Part shown: one piece after another, positions 36,671 through 46,553 of the stretch
How positions within the stretch are numbered: the stretch's first letter is position 1
Layout: the number at the start of each line of letters is the position of its first letter
Made by a program: the position numbers and the translations under genes
From: Hyphomicrobiales bacterium
Lineage (GTDB): Bacteria; Pseudomonadota; Alphaproteobacteria; Rhizobiales; Beijerinckiaceae
DNA length: 64,000 bases
Assembly: GCA_947454055.1 (NCBI GenBank)
Contig: CANGIS010000007.1
Coordinates: forward strand, 1-64,000
Direction: 5' to 3'
Notes under the pieces: generated by a model
Seen by the model: the letters and a program-made list of their open reading frames with translations, nothing else
Database searches by the model: none
What the model was told of the DNA's origin: nothing

Positions 36671-38079
36671 GGCGCAACGATAGGAAGGCTGAGCACCACA
36701 CGCAAGCCCGGGGCATTATCTTCCAGCCGGATTGTGCCACCATGCAAACGGGCCACGGCGGCCGCCAGCGACAGTCCAAGCCCCGAGCCGGGACGGGTGC
36801 GAGAGGTTTCAAGGCGCACAAACCTTTCCAGAACCCGCTCGCGATCCGATTCCGGAATGCCGGGTCCGTTGTCGGCGACAACAAGTTCGACATGATCCTT
36901 GGAAAGGCGGGCCCCGACCATCACCGCGGGTTGATGGGTCTCGTCCGCGTTCTCTGGTAAATATTTGATCGCATTATCAATGAGATTGGCCAGCGCCTGA
37001 CCGATCAATTCGCGGGAGGCCATCACCAAAAACGGACCTTCCCCTTCAAACTGTAATGCAACGCCGGCTTCTTCGGCAAAAGGCTCATAGAGTTCGACGA
37101 CATCGCGCGCAATGTCGATGACATCGGCCTTGTTCATGCCCTCTAGCTCGCCGCCGGCTTCGGCGCGCGCAATCATCAACAGCGCGTTGAAAACCTTGAT
37201 GAGACCATCCGCTTCCTCGATCGTATTTTCGAGCGCCACGCGATAATCGGTTAGCGATTCACCGATCCGCAAGGCCTCCTCCGCACTGTTTCGAAGCCGT
37301 GTCAGTGGGGTCTTAAGGTCATGCGCAATATTGTCGGACACTTCGCGCAAGCCCGCCATCAGCTCGCCGATCCGCTCGAGCATGGCGTTAAGGCTTTGGG
37401 CCAGTCGATCCATTTCATCATTGGTGCCGGTAACCGCCAGCCGCCCCGATAAATCTCCCGCCATGATGGTGCGCGTGGTCTCGGTCATCTGATCGACCCG
37501 CCCCAAGACCCGTCGGGCCACAAACACCCCGCCAATGACGGCCAGGACGAGGACGAGCAGGATCGACCACCCCGCTGCTCGGAAAATCACATTGTGCAAC
37601 CGCTCCGTCTCGGCCAGATCGCGCCCGACCAGTAACCGGAATCCCCCCGGCAAAATAACCGTTTCAACGAGAGCGCGATGCGGCCTCGGTGCGCCATCCT
37701 CAACGACACGGTAAAAAAGCTCGTAGGTTCCCGCCTCGAGCAAACCTTCGCTATCGATGCTGCTGATATTGCCCGCCAAGGTCTCGCCAGCGGCGGAGGT
37801 AACAAGATAAAGCGACGATCCGGGCTGGCGAGAACGTCGCTCGATTTGATGGACGAGCCTTATGACGCCGCCGGTATTGAATTGGGTTAAAAGCCCGTCA
37901 ATCTCCTCGGCAACCGTTACGCTGACCTGTTCGTCCAGCAAACGAAACGCATTGAACGCGACATATCCAAGGATAAGTCCCGCAAAAACCGTAAAGATGG
38001 CGAGAAAGGCCAGCGCGAGCTTGAAGGCCGTGGTGCGAAAAAGCCTACCGAGCGCTGTCACGGATCGTGTATCCGGCAC
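36667..38079 (-). CDS. Sensor histidine kinase of OmpR-type system
   Basis: A 470-residue kinase with TM1 (FKLALAFLAIFTVFAGLILGY), a ~120-residue periplasmic loop, TM2 (ILLVLVLAVIGGVFVARRV), HAMP, HisKA (DNIAHDLKTPLTRLRNSAEE) and HATPase_c (VADNGPGIP, GSGLGLSLAAAVARLHGG). The N-terminus overlaps the regulator gene by 35 bases; GTG 38061 is an alternative start. With the upstream regulator and downstream glnE it forms the degP-regulator-kinase-glnE order familiar in Rhizobiales (TcrR/TcrS-like naming, from memory). The signal it senses is unknown. Confidence 0.9.
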   Translation of the reverse strand: MPDTRSVTALGRLFRTTAFKLALAFLAIFTVFAGLILGYVAFNAFRLLDEQVSVTVAEEIDGLLTQFNTGGVIRLVHQIERRSRQPGSSLYLVTSAAGETLAGNISSIDSEGLLEAGTYELFYRVVEDGAPRPHRALVETVILPGGFRLLVGRDLAETERLHNVIFRAAGWSILLVLVLAVIGGVFVARRVLGRVDQMTETTRTIMAGDLSGRLAVTGTNDEMDRLAQSLNAMLERIGELMAGLREVSDNIAHDLKTPLTRLRNSAEEALRIGESLTDYRVALENTIEEADGLIKVFNALLMIARAEAGGELEGMNKADVIDIARDVVELYEPFAEEAGVALQFEGEGPFLVMASRELIGQALANLIDNAIKYLPENADETHQPAVMVGARLSKDHVELVVADNGPGIPESDRERVLERFVRLETSRTRPGSGLGLSLAAAVARLHGGTIRLEDNAPGLRVVLSLPIVAP

Positions 38080-38728
38080 CGCGGATCGTATGGATCAGCG
38101 GAGTGTCGAACCCTTTATCGATTTTGGCGCGCAGGCGCGAGACGTGAACATCGATCACATTGGTCTGCGGATCGAAATGGTAATCCCAAACGTTTTCAAG
38201 CAGCATGGTACGGGTCACGACCTGTCCCGCATGCCGCATCAGATATTCCAGCAACCGGAATTCGCGCGGTTGCAGATCAATTTCGGTATCAAGCCGGGCG
38301 ACCCGTCGGGTAAGACGGTTCAGTTCAAGATCGCCGACCCGATAGATCGTATCCTCGCTCGGCACCGACCGCCCGCGTCGCGAGAGAATTTCGACCCGCG
38401 CCAATAATTCGGAAAACGAATAGGGCTTGGCGAGATAGTCGTCCGCACCGGCGCGCAGCCCCTTCACGCGATCATCGACCTGACCCAGCGCCGACAAGAT
38501 CAGAATCGGCGTATCAATCTTTTGCTCGCGCAGCCCGTGGACCAACGACAATCCATCCATCCGCGGGATCATCCGATCCACCACAATGGCGTCATAGCGG
38601 CCTTCGGAAGCTAACGCATATCCGTCCAGTCCGTCGGACGCGACATCGACCATATGGCCCGACTCGCGAAACGCTTTGTCCAGATAGGCGGAAGCCGAGG
38701 CGTCGTCTTCAACAATCAAAATTTTCAT
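38045..38728 (-). CDS. OmpR-family response regulator
   Basis: A 227-residue regulator with a receiver domain (acidic pair EDD at residues 7-9, phospho-acceptor Asp51 in VVDRMIPRMDG, conserved Lys in AKPYSFSEL) and a winged-helix DNA-binding domain (LQPREFRLLEYLMRHAGQVVTR). ATG 38728 begins the canonical MKILIVEDD; longer in-frame starts would run into the terminator stem upstream. It is transcribed with the overlapping kinase gene. Because an intrinsic terminator separates it from degP, its promoter should lie in 38729-38771. Confidence 0.93.
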   Translation of the reverse strand: MKILIVEDDASASAYLDKAFRESGHMVDVASDGLDGYALASEGRYDAIVVDRMIPRMDGLSLVHGLREQKIDTPILILSALGQVDDRVKGLRAGADDYLAKPYSFSELLARVEILSRRGRSVPSEDTIYRVGDLELNRLTRRVARLDTEIDLQPREFRLLEYLMRHAGQVVTRTMLLENVWDYHFDPQTNVIDVHVSRLRAKIDKGFDTPLIHTIRGAGYTIRDSAR

Positions 38729-38766
38729 GGCTGAAATGTCGGCTTCTTTACAAGGAGCGGTCAAGG

Positions 38767-38809
38767 AAAAAGACGGCGGCGGACCAAACCATAGGTCCAA
38801 GCCGCCGTC
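38767..38809 (-). terminator. Intrinsic terminator downstream of degP
   Basis: On the minus strand a strong GC-rich stem (38801-38809 pairing with 38772-38780, and 38794-38798 with 38781-38785) with a short A/T loop is followed directly by five T residues (38771-38767). It begins about 50 bases after the degP stop and ends before the response regulator ATG, so it splits the two units. Confidence 0.88.
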
Positions 38810-38859
38810 CAAACACCCCGGACGCTCAGGGAGGGGCTCAGCGTCCAGCGCGCAAAGGA

Positions 38860-40359
38860 TTAGGCTTTGGGAAAAGCGAGGGCAACAAAACGCGTTCCCT
38901 CCTCGTTGCGCACCCGCAGGATGATGGCCTTTCGACCGTCCTTTTTAGCCTCCTCGATCGCGGAGCGAACATCAGCGGGCTTGGAGACCGGCTTGCCGCC
39001 GATTTCCAAAATCAGATCTCCCTTTTGCATACCCTTCTCGGAGCCTGCGCCGGAGGGATCGACGTCGGTCACCAGAACCCCCGAGCCGTCCTTGGAGGGC
39101 GCCAGCGTCAATCCAAAGGCAGGGGAAGCCTTCGTCGCAGCCGCCGGATCGGCAGCCGCGGTCTTCTGGTCCGGAAGCAAGGCCAAACGGACCATCGCGG
39201 TCATTTCCTTGCCAGCCCGAACATAGGTGATTTTGGCCGTATCGCCGGGCTTGACCTGGGAAATGCGTTTCGAAACCTCGCGGGGGCCGGCCATAACCTC
39301 GCCGTTCACTTCCCTGATCGTGTCGCCGGGTTTCAACCCAGCATCGGCCGCCGGTGTTCCGGCCTGCGCCTCTGCAACGAGAGCACCCTTGGTGTCCGCC
39401 AGACCCAAGCTATCCGCAATGTCTTGGGTTACAGGCTGGATTTGCACCCCAAGATAACCGCGGGCTACCGAGCCGCCATCCTTGAGCGAACCGATCACGC
39501 TTGAAACCGTCTCGGACGGGATGGCGAAGGCGATCCCGACGCTACCGCCCGAGGGCGAGTAAATCGCGGTATTCACGCCCACAACCTCGCCATTGAGATT
39601 GAACGTGGGCCCGCCGGAATTGCCGCGATTAACCGGCGCATCGATCTGGATATAGTCATCATACGGACCGGAGCCGATATCGCGACCGCGGGCGGAAACG
39701 ATACCCGCCGTCACCGTTCCACCCAATCCGAACGGATTGCCAACGGCTACCACCCAGTCACCTACACGCGGGGACACTGCTGCAAACGGCACAAAGGCGT
39801 AAGGCCCGTTATCGATGGTCTTGAGCAAGGCCAGATCGGTTTTCGGATCGCGTCCGATGATTTTGGCAGCCAGTGTCTGCCCGTCATCGGTGGTCAGCGT
39901 TACCTCGACGGCATTTTCGACAACGTGATTATTGGTCACCAGATAGCCATCGGCCGAGATAAAGAACCCCGATCCCTGCGCCATGCCATATTGCTTGGGG
40001 CCACCCTTTTTGCCATTCTTGCCTTGGTCGCGGAACTGCTTGAAGAATTTTTCAAGCGGATGGCCGGGCGGAAGATCGGGAACTGCGAAGTCCTGCCCGT
40101 CATCCTCCGACATCGAGGCGGCTTCGAGTTTGACTTTCACGGAAACCACGGCCGGCCTGACCTTGGCCACGATATCGGCAAAAGACGGCATGAATTGAGC
40201 TGCAGCAGCCGTATTGGACTGCGCAAAGACGGGGGTCGGCGCCATATTCACCAAGCCCGCCAAGCCGAGCCCGGAAACCGCCAGAACCGCTGCACCCGCA
40301 AGCAATGTCGCGCGCAAACGACGCTTCGACGTTGGGGATGTCGTCAGAAATTTCATCAT
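38860..40359 (-). CDS. degP: Do-family periplasmic serine protease DegP/DegQ
   Basis: A 499-residue envelope protease and chaperone. GGAG lies 8 bases before ATG 40359; the nearby ATG 40365 is also possible. It has a signal segment (ATLLAGAAVLAVSGLGLAG), a trypsin-like domain with catalytic His (VTNNHVV), Asp (PKTDLALL) and Ser (NRGNSGGPTF), then two PDZ domains (about 290-380 and 400-490). A Gln/Met-poor LA loop with many Lys and Gly (QFRDQGKNGKKGGPKQYG) precedes the His region. It sits between ccmH and a response regulator. Confidence 0.94.
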   Translation of the reverse strand: MMKFLTTSPTSKRRLRATLLAGAAVLAVSGLGLAGLVNMAPTPVFAQSNTAAAAQFMPSFADIVAKVRPAVVSVKVKLEAASMSEDDGQDFAVPDLPPGHPLEKFFKQFRDQGKNGKKGGPKQYGMAQGSGFFISADGYLVTNNHVVENAVEVTLTTDDGQTLAAKIIGRDPKTDLALLKTIDNGPYAFVPFAAVSPRVGDWVVAVGNPFGLGGTVTAGIVSARGRDIGSGPYDDYIQIDAPVNRGNSGGPTFNLNGEVVGVNTAIYSPSGGSVGIAFAIPSETVSSVIGSLKDGGSVARGYLGVQIQPVTQDIADSLGLADTKGALVAEAQAGTPAADAGLKPGDTIREVNGEVMAGPREVSKRISQVKPGDTAKITYVRAGKEMTAMVRLALLPDQKTAAADPAAATKASPAFGLTLAPSKDGSGVLVTDVDPSGAGSEKGMQKGDLILEIGGKPVSKPADVRSAIEEAKKDGRKAIILRVRNEEGTRFVALAFPKA

Positions 40360-40477
40360 GCTCATATCTCCATTCCATTTTTGACCAGGACTTTTCATCC
40401 CAATCCATGAAGAAGGTCTAAAGACATTCCGATTACGCCAGTTTCACGGCGACATGACAATTTGGTAAGATAGGGCG

Positions 40478-40942
40478 TTACGACGCGTCGTTATCCTTGA
40501 GCATCGCCTCAAGGCGATCGCGCTCCGTGCGATCAAGCGCTGCGGCATGCAGCGGCGTTTGACGCCGCGACCGGCTAAAAACCGCCCATCCTCCGATGGC
40601 CAACACCATGAAGGGGGAAAGCCACAAGAGAAGGGTATCGGCTGAAAAGCGTGGCTTTAACAAAATAAAGTCGCCGTAGCGGTCGACCAAATAGGCGCGG
40701 ATCGTCTCGTCGCTCTCACCGTCGACAAGCCTTTGCCGCACCAGCACGCGAAGGTCGCGCGCCAAAGGCGCATGCGAGTCATCGATCGACTGGTTTTGGC
40801 AGACAAGGCATCTCAATTCGGAGGAAATCGCCCGCGCGCGGGTTTCAAGCTGACCGTCTTTGAGGATTTCATCTGGCTCGACCGCATAGGCCGGCACAAG
40901 TCCAAGCCAAAGAACGAGGCAAAGCCCGAGCAGCCGGCTCAT
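40478..40942 (-). CDS. ccmH: Cytochrome c maturation protein CcmH
   Basis: A 154-residue membrane-anchored thiol protein that reduces apocytochrome c or works with CcmG before heme attachment. It has a signal peptide (GLCLVLWLGLVPAYAV), the redox pair in RCLVCQNQSIDDS, and a C-terminal membrane helix (LLLWLSPFMVLAIGGWAVF). The start overlaps the ccmF stop as ATGA. It is the last gene of the ccmIEFH cluster, 118 bases before degP. Confidence 0.95.
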   Translation of the reverse strand: MSRLLGLCLVLWLGLVPAYAVEPDEILKDGQLETRARAISSELRCLVCQNQSIDDSHAPLARDLRVLVRQRLVDGESDETIRAYLVDRYGDFILLKPRFSADTLLLWLSPFMVLAIGGWAVFSRSRRQTPLHAAALDRTERDRLEAMLKDNDAS

Positions 40943-42924
40943 GCTTTGGACCCACCTTGAAGATCCACGGCCTTGCGGGCTTTAGCGGAGGCTCCGATCC
41001 GAAGCCTACGGTCGGCAAGGGACAGCGCGCCGCCCAGCGCCATCACCAGCGCCCCGGCCCAGATCAACGTCACCAAAGGCTTCCAGTAAAACCGGATGCT
41101 GACCTTGCCATCGGGCAACGTGTCATTCACGCTCGCATAAAGCTGGCCTAACCCGTAAGTGACGATACCGGCTTCGGTCGTCGGCATTTCGCGTCCGGTA
41201 TGGATCCGCTTTGAACTCTCGATGGTGCCCTTGGCCTGATCGCCCTCCTTCACGGCAAAGCGAACGACATCCTCGCGAAACCCTTGGCCAGTGCGCTTGA
41301 AACTCTGCTCCAATGTGACCGTATAGGGACCAACGGCCAAAGACTCATGCGGGCTGACAATCGCAAGCGTCTCGATGCCCCAAACCGTCGCCGATATGCC
41401 AATGACGGTGATGCCCATTCCGGCATGCGCTAGAGCCGTTCCCCAAGCCGAGCGTGGCATGCCGAGCGCGCGCTCGATCATGGTGCGGAGCGGGAGCCCC
41501 CGCCGACAACAGCGGTACAGCACGTCGCTAGCCGATCCGGCAATCAGCCAGACGCCGAGGCCAAGGCCCAAAGGGGCCGCCACCGGACCACCCCGTACAA
41601 CCGAGAAGGTCGCAATCATCGCTAAAACGGCAAGCCCAAAGGCTGCCAGAAGACGCTGTCCCACCGCCAGCAAATCCCCGCGTTTCCACGCCAATGACTG
41701 GCCAAAGGGCACGAACACCAGCAGCGCGACGAAAATCGGCACCGCCGTCAGGTTGAAATAGGGCGCACCCACCGAAATCTTGTTGCCATTCAACGTTTCA
41801 AGCACGAGCGGATAAAGCGTGCCGACGAGGACGGCCACGGCCGACGTCGCCAGAAAAAGATTATTGACCACCAGCGCACCCTCGCGGGACACCGGCGCGA
41901 ACAATCCGCCCTGTTTCAAGGCCGGCGCACGCCAGGCGAACAGCACCAACCCTCCGCCGATAAACAGCGTCAAAATGCCCAGGATGAAAATGCCGCGTGC
42001 CGGATCGCTCGCAAAAGAATGAACCGACGTTATCACACCGGATCGGACGAGGAATGTGCCAAGCAGCGAGAGTGAAAAGGTCAGGATCGACAGGAGAATC
42101 GTCCAGACTTTAAGCGCCTCGCGTTTTTCCATCACAACGGTCGAGTGCAACAAGGCCGTGCCCATCAACCATGGCATCAGCGAGGCATTTTCAACCGGAT
42201 CCCAGAACCACCAACCGCCCCAGCCCAATTCATAATAGGCCCAGTACGAGCCCATCGCGATACCGAGCGTCAGAAAAATCCACGCCAACAATGTCCAGGG
42301 CCTTACAAATCTCGCCCATATGGCATCAATCCGGCCATGCACCAACGCGCCAACCGCAAAGGAAAAGGCAACCGAGAAGCCGACATAGCCAAGATACAGC
42401 AGCGGCGGATGGATCGCCAAGCCGGGATCTTCGAGAATAGGGTTGAGCCCCTGCCCTTCCGCCGGAATCTCGGCCAATCGGAGAAAGGGATTGGATGTCA
42501 AAATAACAAACAGCAAAAAGGCCGCCGCAATCGCGCCTTGCACCGACAGCACGCTGGCCAGCAACCGTGCAGGCATCGCACCGCCACGGATCGCAACCAA
42601 AGCGGCAAATACGACAAGGATCAAAACCCACAGCAGCATCGAGCCTTCGTGATTGCTCCAAACGCCGGAAATTTTATACATCAGCGGCTTCGTCGAATGG
42701 GAATTCATCACCACATTAACGACCGAAAAATCCGAGCTGATATAAGCCCATGTCAGCGCGGCGTAAGCGAGCACAACGAGGCCAAAGGTCAAGAACGCCG
42801 CATACCGCGCCATCGCTGCCAGTGCCGGGTCACGCGCCACGGCTCCCCACATCGGCAAAACGGTCTGCACCAGCGCCGTTGTAAACGCGAGAATCATGGC
42901 AAAATGGCCGAATTCGACAATCAT
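40939..42924 (-). CDS. ccmF: Heme lyase subunit CcmF
   Basis: A 661-residue multi-span membrane protein that transfers heme from CcmE to apocytochrome c. It carries the tryptophan-rich WWD motif ([20 protein letters not shown]) and the flanking histidines expected for heme binding ([20 protein letters not shown]). About fourteen or more hydrophobic helices are visible. It overlaps both ccmE and ccmH by 4 bases, so the cluster is translated as a coupled unit. Confidence 0.96.
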   Translation of the reverse strand: MIVEFGHFAMILAFTTALVQTVLPMWGAVARDPALAAMARYAAFLTFGLVVLAYAALTWAYISSDFSVVNVVMNSHSTKPLMYKISGVWSNHEGSMLLWVLILVVFAALVAIRGGAMPARLLASVLSVQGAIAAAFLLFVILTSNPFLRLAEIPAEGQGLNPILEDPGLAIHPPLLYLGYVGFSVAFSFAVGALVHGRIDAIWARFVRPWTLLAWIFLTLGIAMGSYWAYYELGWGGWWFWDPVENASLMPWLMGTALLHSTVVMEKREALKVWTILLSILTFSLSLLGTFLVRSGVITSVHSFASDPARGIFILGILTLFIGGGLVLFAWRAPALKQGGLFAPVSREGALVVNNLFLATSAVAVLVGTLYPLVLETLNGNKISVGAPYFNLTAVPIFVALLVFVPFGQSLAWKRGDLLAVGQRLLAAFGLAVLAMIATFSVVRGGPVAAPLGLGLGVWLIAGSASDVLYRCCRRGLPLRTMIERALGMPRSAWGTALAHAGMGITVIGISATVWGIETLAIVSPHESLAVGPYTVTLEQSFKRTGQGFREDVVRFAVKEGDQAKGTIESSKRIHTGREMPTTEAGIVTYGLGQLYASVNDTLPDGKVSIRFYWKPLVTLIWAGALVMALGGALSLADRRLRIGASAKARKAVDLQGGSKA

Positions 42925-43370
42925 GGTACCTTGCCTCCCTGCCAGACGCCCTTTTTCTTCAGCGCATCGGCCACGTCTTTCGGCATGTAATTCTCGTCAT
43001 GCTTGGCCAGCACCGTATCGGCCAATACCGTATCGCTGCCTTCATACACGCCCTCGGCCACGACACCCTGCCCCTCGCGGAACAAATCCGGCAAAAGGCC
43101 TTTGTAATGGACGGTCAACGATTTTTCGGTGTCGGTCACCCGAAATTCGACATTCATCGCCGCATCACGCTTGACGCTGCCATTCTCAACCAGCCCGCCG
43201 ATCCGCACCCGGGTACCGGCAGCAATGCCCTGCTTGACCATGTCGCTTGGCGTATAGAAAAACACGATCTTGTCACTCAAAGCGAAAAGAATAAGCCCTG
43301 CCGCAACCGCCAAGACGCCGCCGGCGGCAGCGATGAGAGAAAGGCGCTTTTGCTTCCGCGTCATGGCCAT
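42921..43370 (-). CDS. ccmE: Heme chaperone CcmE
   Basis: A 149-residue periplasmic chaperone that binds heme covalently. An N-terminal anchor helix ([21 protein letters not shown]) is followed by an OB-fold domain and the heme-binding histidine in AKHDENYMP. The start shares a base with the ccmI stop (TGATG), and the end overlaps ccmF as ATGA. Confidence 0.96.
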   Translation of the reverse strand: MAMTRKQKRLSLIAAAGGVLAVAAGLILFALSDKIVFFYTPSDMVKQGIAAGTRVRIGGLVENGSVKRDAAMNVEFRVTDTEKSLTVHYKGLLPDLFREGQGVVAEGVYEGSDTVLADTVLAKHDENYMPKDVADALKKKGVWQGGKVP

Positions 43371-44452
43371 CAGTTGCTGATCCCCAATTCGCGGGCGGCC
43401 ACGGCGATCTTGTCGAGCGCTTCAGGGTGGCCCGTTTGTGCGGCTTGCGCGCGCGCCATCGCGTCTTTGGCTTTTTCGGCATCGCCCAGAACCTGATAGG
43501 CCCGCATCAGCTTGAGCCAACCTTCAAGGTCCGACCCATCGGCGGTCAGCCGCGCATCGAGACGCTCGACCATCGCCTTGATCATGTCGGACTGGCCGGC
43601 ATCGACATCTAACGCCGGTTTTGCGGGTACGCCGGTAAGCGCGGCTATATGTTTGGAAACCAATTGGGCCGGCTCGGACGCGGGAGGTAACGAACCATAA
43701 AGCGCTTGGTATAACGCCAAGGCACGGGGTTTATCGCCATCCTGTTCGGCGGCCAGAGCGCGGTAATATTGCGCCCGTTCATTGGTCGGATCGCTGGCCA
43801 GCGCTTTGTCAAAATCAGCCAGCGCGTCGGCTGTCACAATGCCGTCGGCCACCGCCATTCGGGCTTCCCCGAGACCGGAGCGCAAGTCTGCCGTTTCGCC
43901 CAAAAGATGCAGCGCATTGGAGAAGGCTTTGACGGCATCGTCATACCGGCCAAGCGAGAGATATACCGGCGCAATCGTGCCCCATCCCATGCCGTCTTCC
44001 GGATGATCGGTCAGACGGGCCTCGACTTTGGCAATCATGACCGACAGATCAGCCGTATTGCTCGCCAAGGATGCCTGTCGAGACGCAATCGGCTGATCGG
44101 GCAGATTCGGGGAGCCTAGGGCGAGATACAGCGAAAGCGCGAGAACGGGCACGCCAAAAAGGGCAACGAGCGACGCCAGCTTCCGCCGGATCACCATTTT
44201 TGCCGGCTCCGAAACCTCGTCGCCATCGCGATGGGCGGCCAGCAAGCGGCGCGCGGCTTCGGTCTTCGCATCCTCGGCGGTTGTTTCATCGAGCAAGCCT
44301 CGGGCTTGGTCGTGCTCGATCTCGGCCAATTGCCCGCGATAAAAATCGCGATCATCCAGATCGCGTCCGTCATGGGTCGGCTGGGTCAGAGGCCATAAAA
44401 GCCCGAGCACCACACACCCTAAAAGGAAAGCAATCAAAAGCCAGATCAGCAT
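43370..44452 (-). CDS. ccmI: Cytochrome c maturation protein CcmI
   Basis: A 360-residue membrane protein that chaperones apocytochrome c to the CcmFH lyase. Two N-terminal helices are visible ([20 protein letters not shown] and [20 protein letters not shown]) with a cytoplasmic leucine-rich region between ([20 protein letters not shown]). A TPR-type periplasmic domain follows ([17 protein letters not shown] and later repeats). It opens the ccmIEFH operon; an intrinsic terminator just upstream isolates it from the lipoprotein gene. Confidence 0.94.
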   Translation of the reverse strand: MLIWLLIAFLLGCVVLGLLWPLTQPTHDGRDLDDRDFYRGQLAEIEHDQARGLLDETTAEDAKTEAARRLLAAHRDGDEVSEPAKMVIRRKLASLVALFGVPVLALSLYLALGSPNLPDQPIASRQASLASNTADLSVMIAKVEARLTDHPEDGMGWGTIAPVYLSLGRYDDAVKAFSNALHLLGETADLRSGLGEARMAVADGIVTADALADFDKALASDPTNERAQYYRALAAEQDGDKPRALALYQALYGSLPPASEPAQLVSKHIAALTGVPAKPALDVDAGQSDMIKAMVERLDARLTADGSDLEGWLKLMRAYQVLGDAEKAKDAMARAQAAQTGHPEALDKIAVAARELGISN

Positions 44453-44501
44453 GGAGCCGTTCTAAATCGCGTCGGGCGCAAGGTCACGCAAAAAGGGAAA
44501 C

Positions 44502-44537
44502 AAAAAGGGCGCGCAGCCGATAAAAAACCGCGCACCC
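44502..44537 (-). terminator. Intrinsic terminator after the glycine-zipper lipoprotein gene
   Basis: On the minus strand, GGGTGCGC (44537-44530) pairs with GCGCGCCC (44514-44507), one G-T pair included, around a T-rich loop. Five T residues follow (44506-44502). It lies about 35 bases after the lipoprotein stop and before the ccmI start. Confidence 0.8.
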
Positions 44538-44571
44538 TGAAAAAATGAGATCTAAAGGCCCTCAGGCCCGA

Positions 44572-45039
44572 TCAATTGACGATGTCCCAAGTGCCGTCGC
44601 CGGCCTTGCATGCCGTACCCGAACCGGTCTCCGGACGGCCATTGATGTAGATTTTGTGCGTATAGGTCCGGCAATTACGGCTGTTTTCGGCATAGACCGG
44701 ACCGGGTTCGACAAATCCGTAGGAGCCGCTCGGCGCATTCCACTTTGTCTGCTTCCCGCTATTGAGGGCCAAAGACTGGGCACCATTGGCCTGCCGCTTG
44801 GCTTCATCGTCCAGTCCGCGACCGATCGAATTGCCAACCATGCCGCCAATCATCGTGCCCGCAATGATGGCTGCCGTATTGCCCGATCCCTTGCCGAACT
44901 GGCTGCCCACAATACCGCCCGCAAGCGCGCCGAGGATGGTGCCGCCCGATTCATTGGGGCCCGTTGTCTGGGAACATCCTGCCGACGCCAAAGCTAGGCT
45001 CGCGGCGACAAGAATTCCGGGAAGGGAAGCGATTTTCAT
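44572..45039 (-). CDS. Glycine-zipper outer-membrane lipoprotein (17-kDa antigen-like)
   Basis: A 155-residue exported protein from ATG 45039. It has a lipoprotein signal (SLALASAGCS, lipid-carrying Cys around residue 21), then a glycine-zipper double helix (GALAGGIVGSQFGKGSG and GTMIGGMVGNSIGRGLDD) as in the rickettsial 17-kDa surface antigen family. The C-terminal domain contains Cys and Tyr residues (NSRNCRTYTHKIYINGRPE, TGSGTACKAGDGTW). Such proteins sit in the outer membrane; their precise role is unclear. The gene follows the FeuQ-like kinase by 128 bases. Confidence 0.88.
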   Translation of the reverse strand: MKIASLPGILVAASLALASAGCSQTTGPNESGGTILGALAGGIVGSQFGKGSGNTAAIIAGTMIGGMVGNSIGRGLDDEAKRQANGAQSLALNSGKQTKWNAPSGSYGFVEPGPVYAENSRNCRTYTHKIYINGRPETGSGTACKAGDGTWDIVN

Positions 45040-45167
45040 GATGGCTTTTGCTCCGAATGCTGGTTCTGGTTGCGCCTGTCCGCACGCGTCATGCGCATCC
45101 GTAAGGATGTTGACTGACGCAAGTAAGCGGTGAATCGGACTTTTTTCAGGCACATTTTTACCAGAAA

Positions 45168-46553
45168 TCAGACAGCAGGCAAACGAAGTATCGCCTTCAA
45201 ACCGCCTTTTTCCGCTTTTTCGAGCGCCAGATCCCCGCCATAGAGCTTGGCGAGATCGGCAACGATGGATAGGCCAAGTCCGGTGCCGGGCACCGTTTCG
45301 TCAAGCCGTTCACCCCGTTTGACAACTTCGGCCCGCTTTTCGGCGGGCAATCCGGGCCCATCATCGGAAATTTCAAAAATGATAAACGGCCGACCATCCG
45401 GATCGGTAAAAGCAAGCGCTTGAATAAACACCTCGGTTCGCGCCCATTTACAGGCATTGTCGACCAGATTGCCGAGCATCTCCTCCAGATCCTGCTTCTC
45501 GCCGCGAAATTTGAGGTCAGGTTCCAATGCACTCGCAATGGCAAGCTGCTTGTAGGAGAAAATTTTCAAAAACGTACGCTCGAGACCGGCCACCGCCGGC
45601 GCAATATCGGTCACAACGCCAATTGCTCCCGCCCGCGCCGCCGCCCGCGCCCGATCAAGATGCCAATTGACCTGATCCCGCATCAGGCTCGTCTGTTCCA
45701 GCACCTTGTCGGAAAGCGGCGTGTCGGTTTCGGAAGCCTCGTTGATCAGGACGCTCAGCGGCGTTTTGAGCGCATGGGCAAGATTGCCCACTTGCGTCCG
45801 GGCACGCGCCAGAATGTCGCGATTGACATCCAGCAGCAGATTGATCTCATCCGCCACGGGCGAAATATCATCGGGGAACGATCCGCCAATCCGATCGCTT
45901 GTTCCGCGCCGGATCGCGCCAATCTCGTTCGACAATCGGGAGAGCGGCAAGAGACCAAACCGGACCTGAAAAATGGTCGTCAGGCCGAGCGCCAGAGCAA
46001 GCAGACCAAAACTGGTCCACAGCGCATTACGGAAGCTCATAATGGCCAGCTCCACCTCGTCGGCATTGCCCGCAATCTGGACGAGATAGCGGCTGCCGTC
46101 GGGCAGTTCGAGGGCGCGTTCCACCAGCCGCAACCGGCGCTCGTCAGGCCCGATAATAAAGCCTTCGCGTGCCGAACCGTCATGCGCCGGAATGTTGAGC
46201 GAATCGAGACGCGGCAATCGCCCGCCAAACAGCGAAAGCGAGGACAAAACCTCGGGCGTCAACCGCCCCTCGGTGCGGACCTGCCAGTACCAGCCGGACA
46301 GCGGCAGCGTAAAACGCGGATCGCCAAGGCCATAAGGATCAATGGCATTGGCGGTATTTTTGGTCGCCACATTGGCTGCCACCGATTGGACATAAACCTG
46401 CAAACGCTCGTCGAATGAGCGCTCCGTCGCCCGCCGGTAAATGGTCGAGAGCACAAACCCCGCGCCGAACAGAATGATCAGGCTGCACAAGGTGGCCGAT
46501 ACAAAAAGCCGCGATCCAATCGACAGCCTTGCGATGGAAAAACGTCTGATCAT
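45168..46553 (-). CDS. Sensor histidine kinase, FeuQ/PhoQ-like
   Basis: A 461-residue membrane kinase with TM1 (LFVSATLCSLIILFGAGFVL), a ~150-residue periplasmic sensor region, TM2 (LWTSFGLLALALGLTTIFQV), HAMP, a HisKA domain (NLAHALKTPLSVLIN, where Ala replaces the usual Glu/Asp after His) and HATPase_c (ISDDGPGLP, GTGLGLSIVADLAKLYGG). Its ATG overlaps the regulator stop as ATGA. Together with the regulator and small PepSY-like protein it matches the FeuN-FeuP-FeuQ arrangement of rhizobia, where FeuN restrains the kinase. The assignment rests on organisation, not on a search. Confidence 0.88.
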   Translation of the reverse strand: MIRRFSIARLSIGSRLFVSATLCSLIILFGAGFVLSTIYRRATERSFDERLQVYVQSVAANVATKNTANAIDPYGLGDPRFTLPLSGWYWQVRTEGRLTPEVLSSLSLFGGRLPRLDSLNIPAHDGSAREGFIIGPDERRLRLVERALELPDGSRYLVQIAGNADEVELAIMSFRNALWTSFGLLALALGLTTIFQVRFGLLPLSRLSNEIGAIRRGTSDRIGGSFPDDISPVADEINLLLDVNRDILARARTQVGNLAHALKTPLSVLINEASETDTPLSDKVLEQTSLMRDQVNWHLDRARAAARAGAIGVVTDIAPAVAGLERTFLKIFSYKQLAIASALEPDLKFRGEKQDLEEMLGNLVDNACKWARTEVFIQALAFTDPDGRPFIIFEISDDGPGLPAEKRAEVVKRGERLDETVPGTGLGLSIVADLAKLYGGDLALEKAEKGGLKAILRLPAV

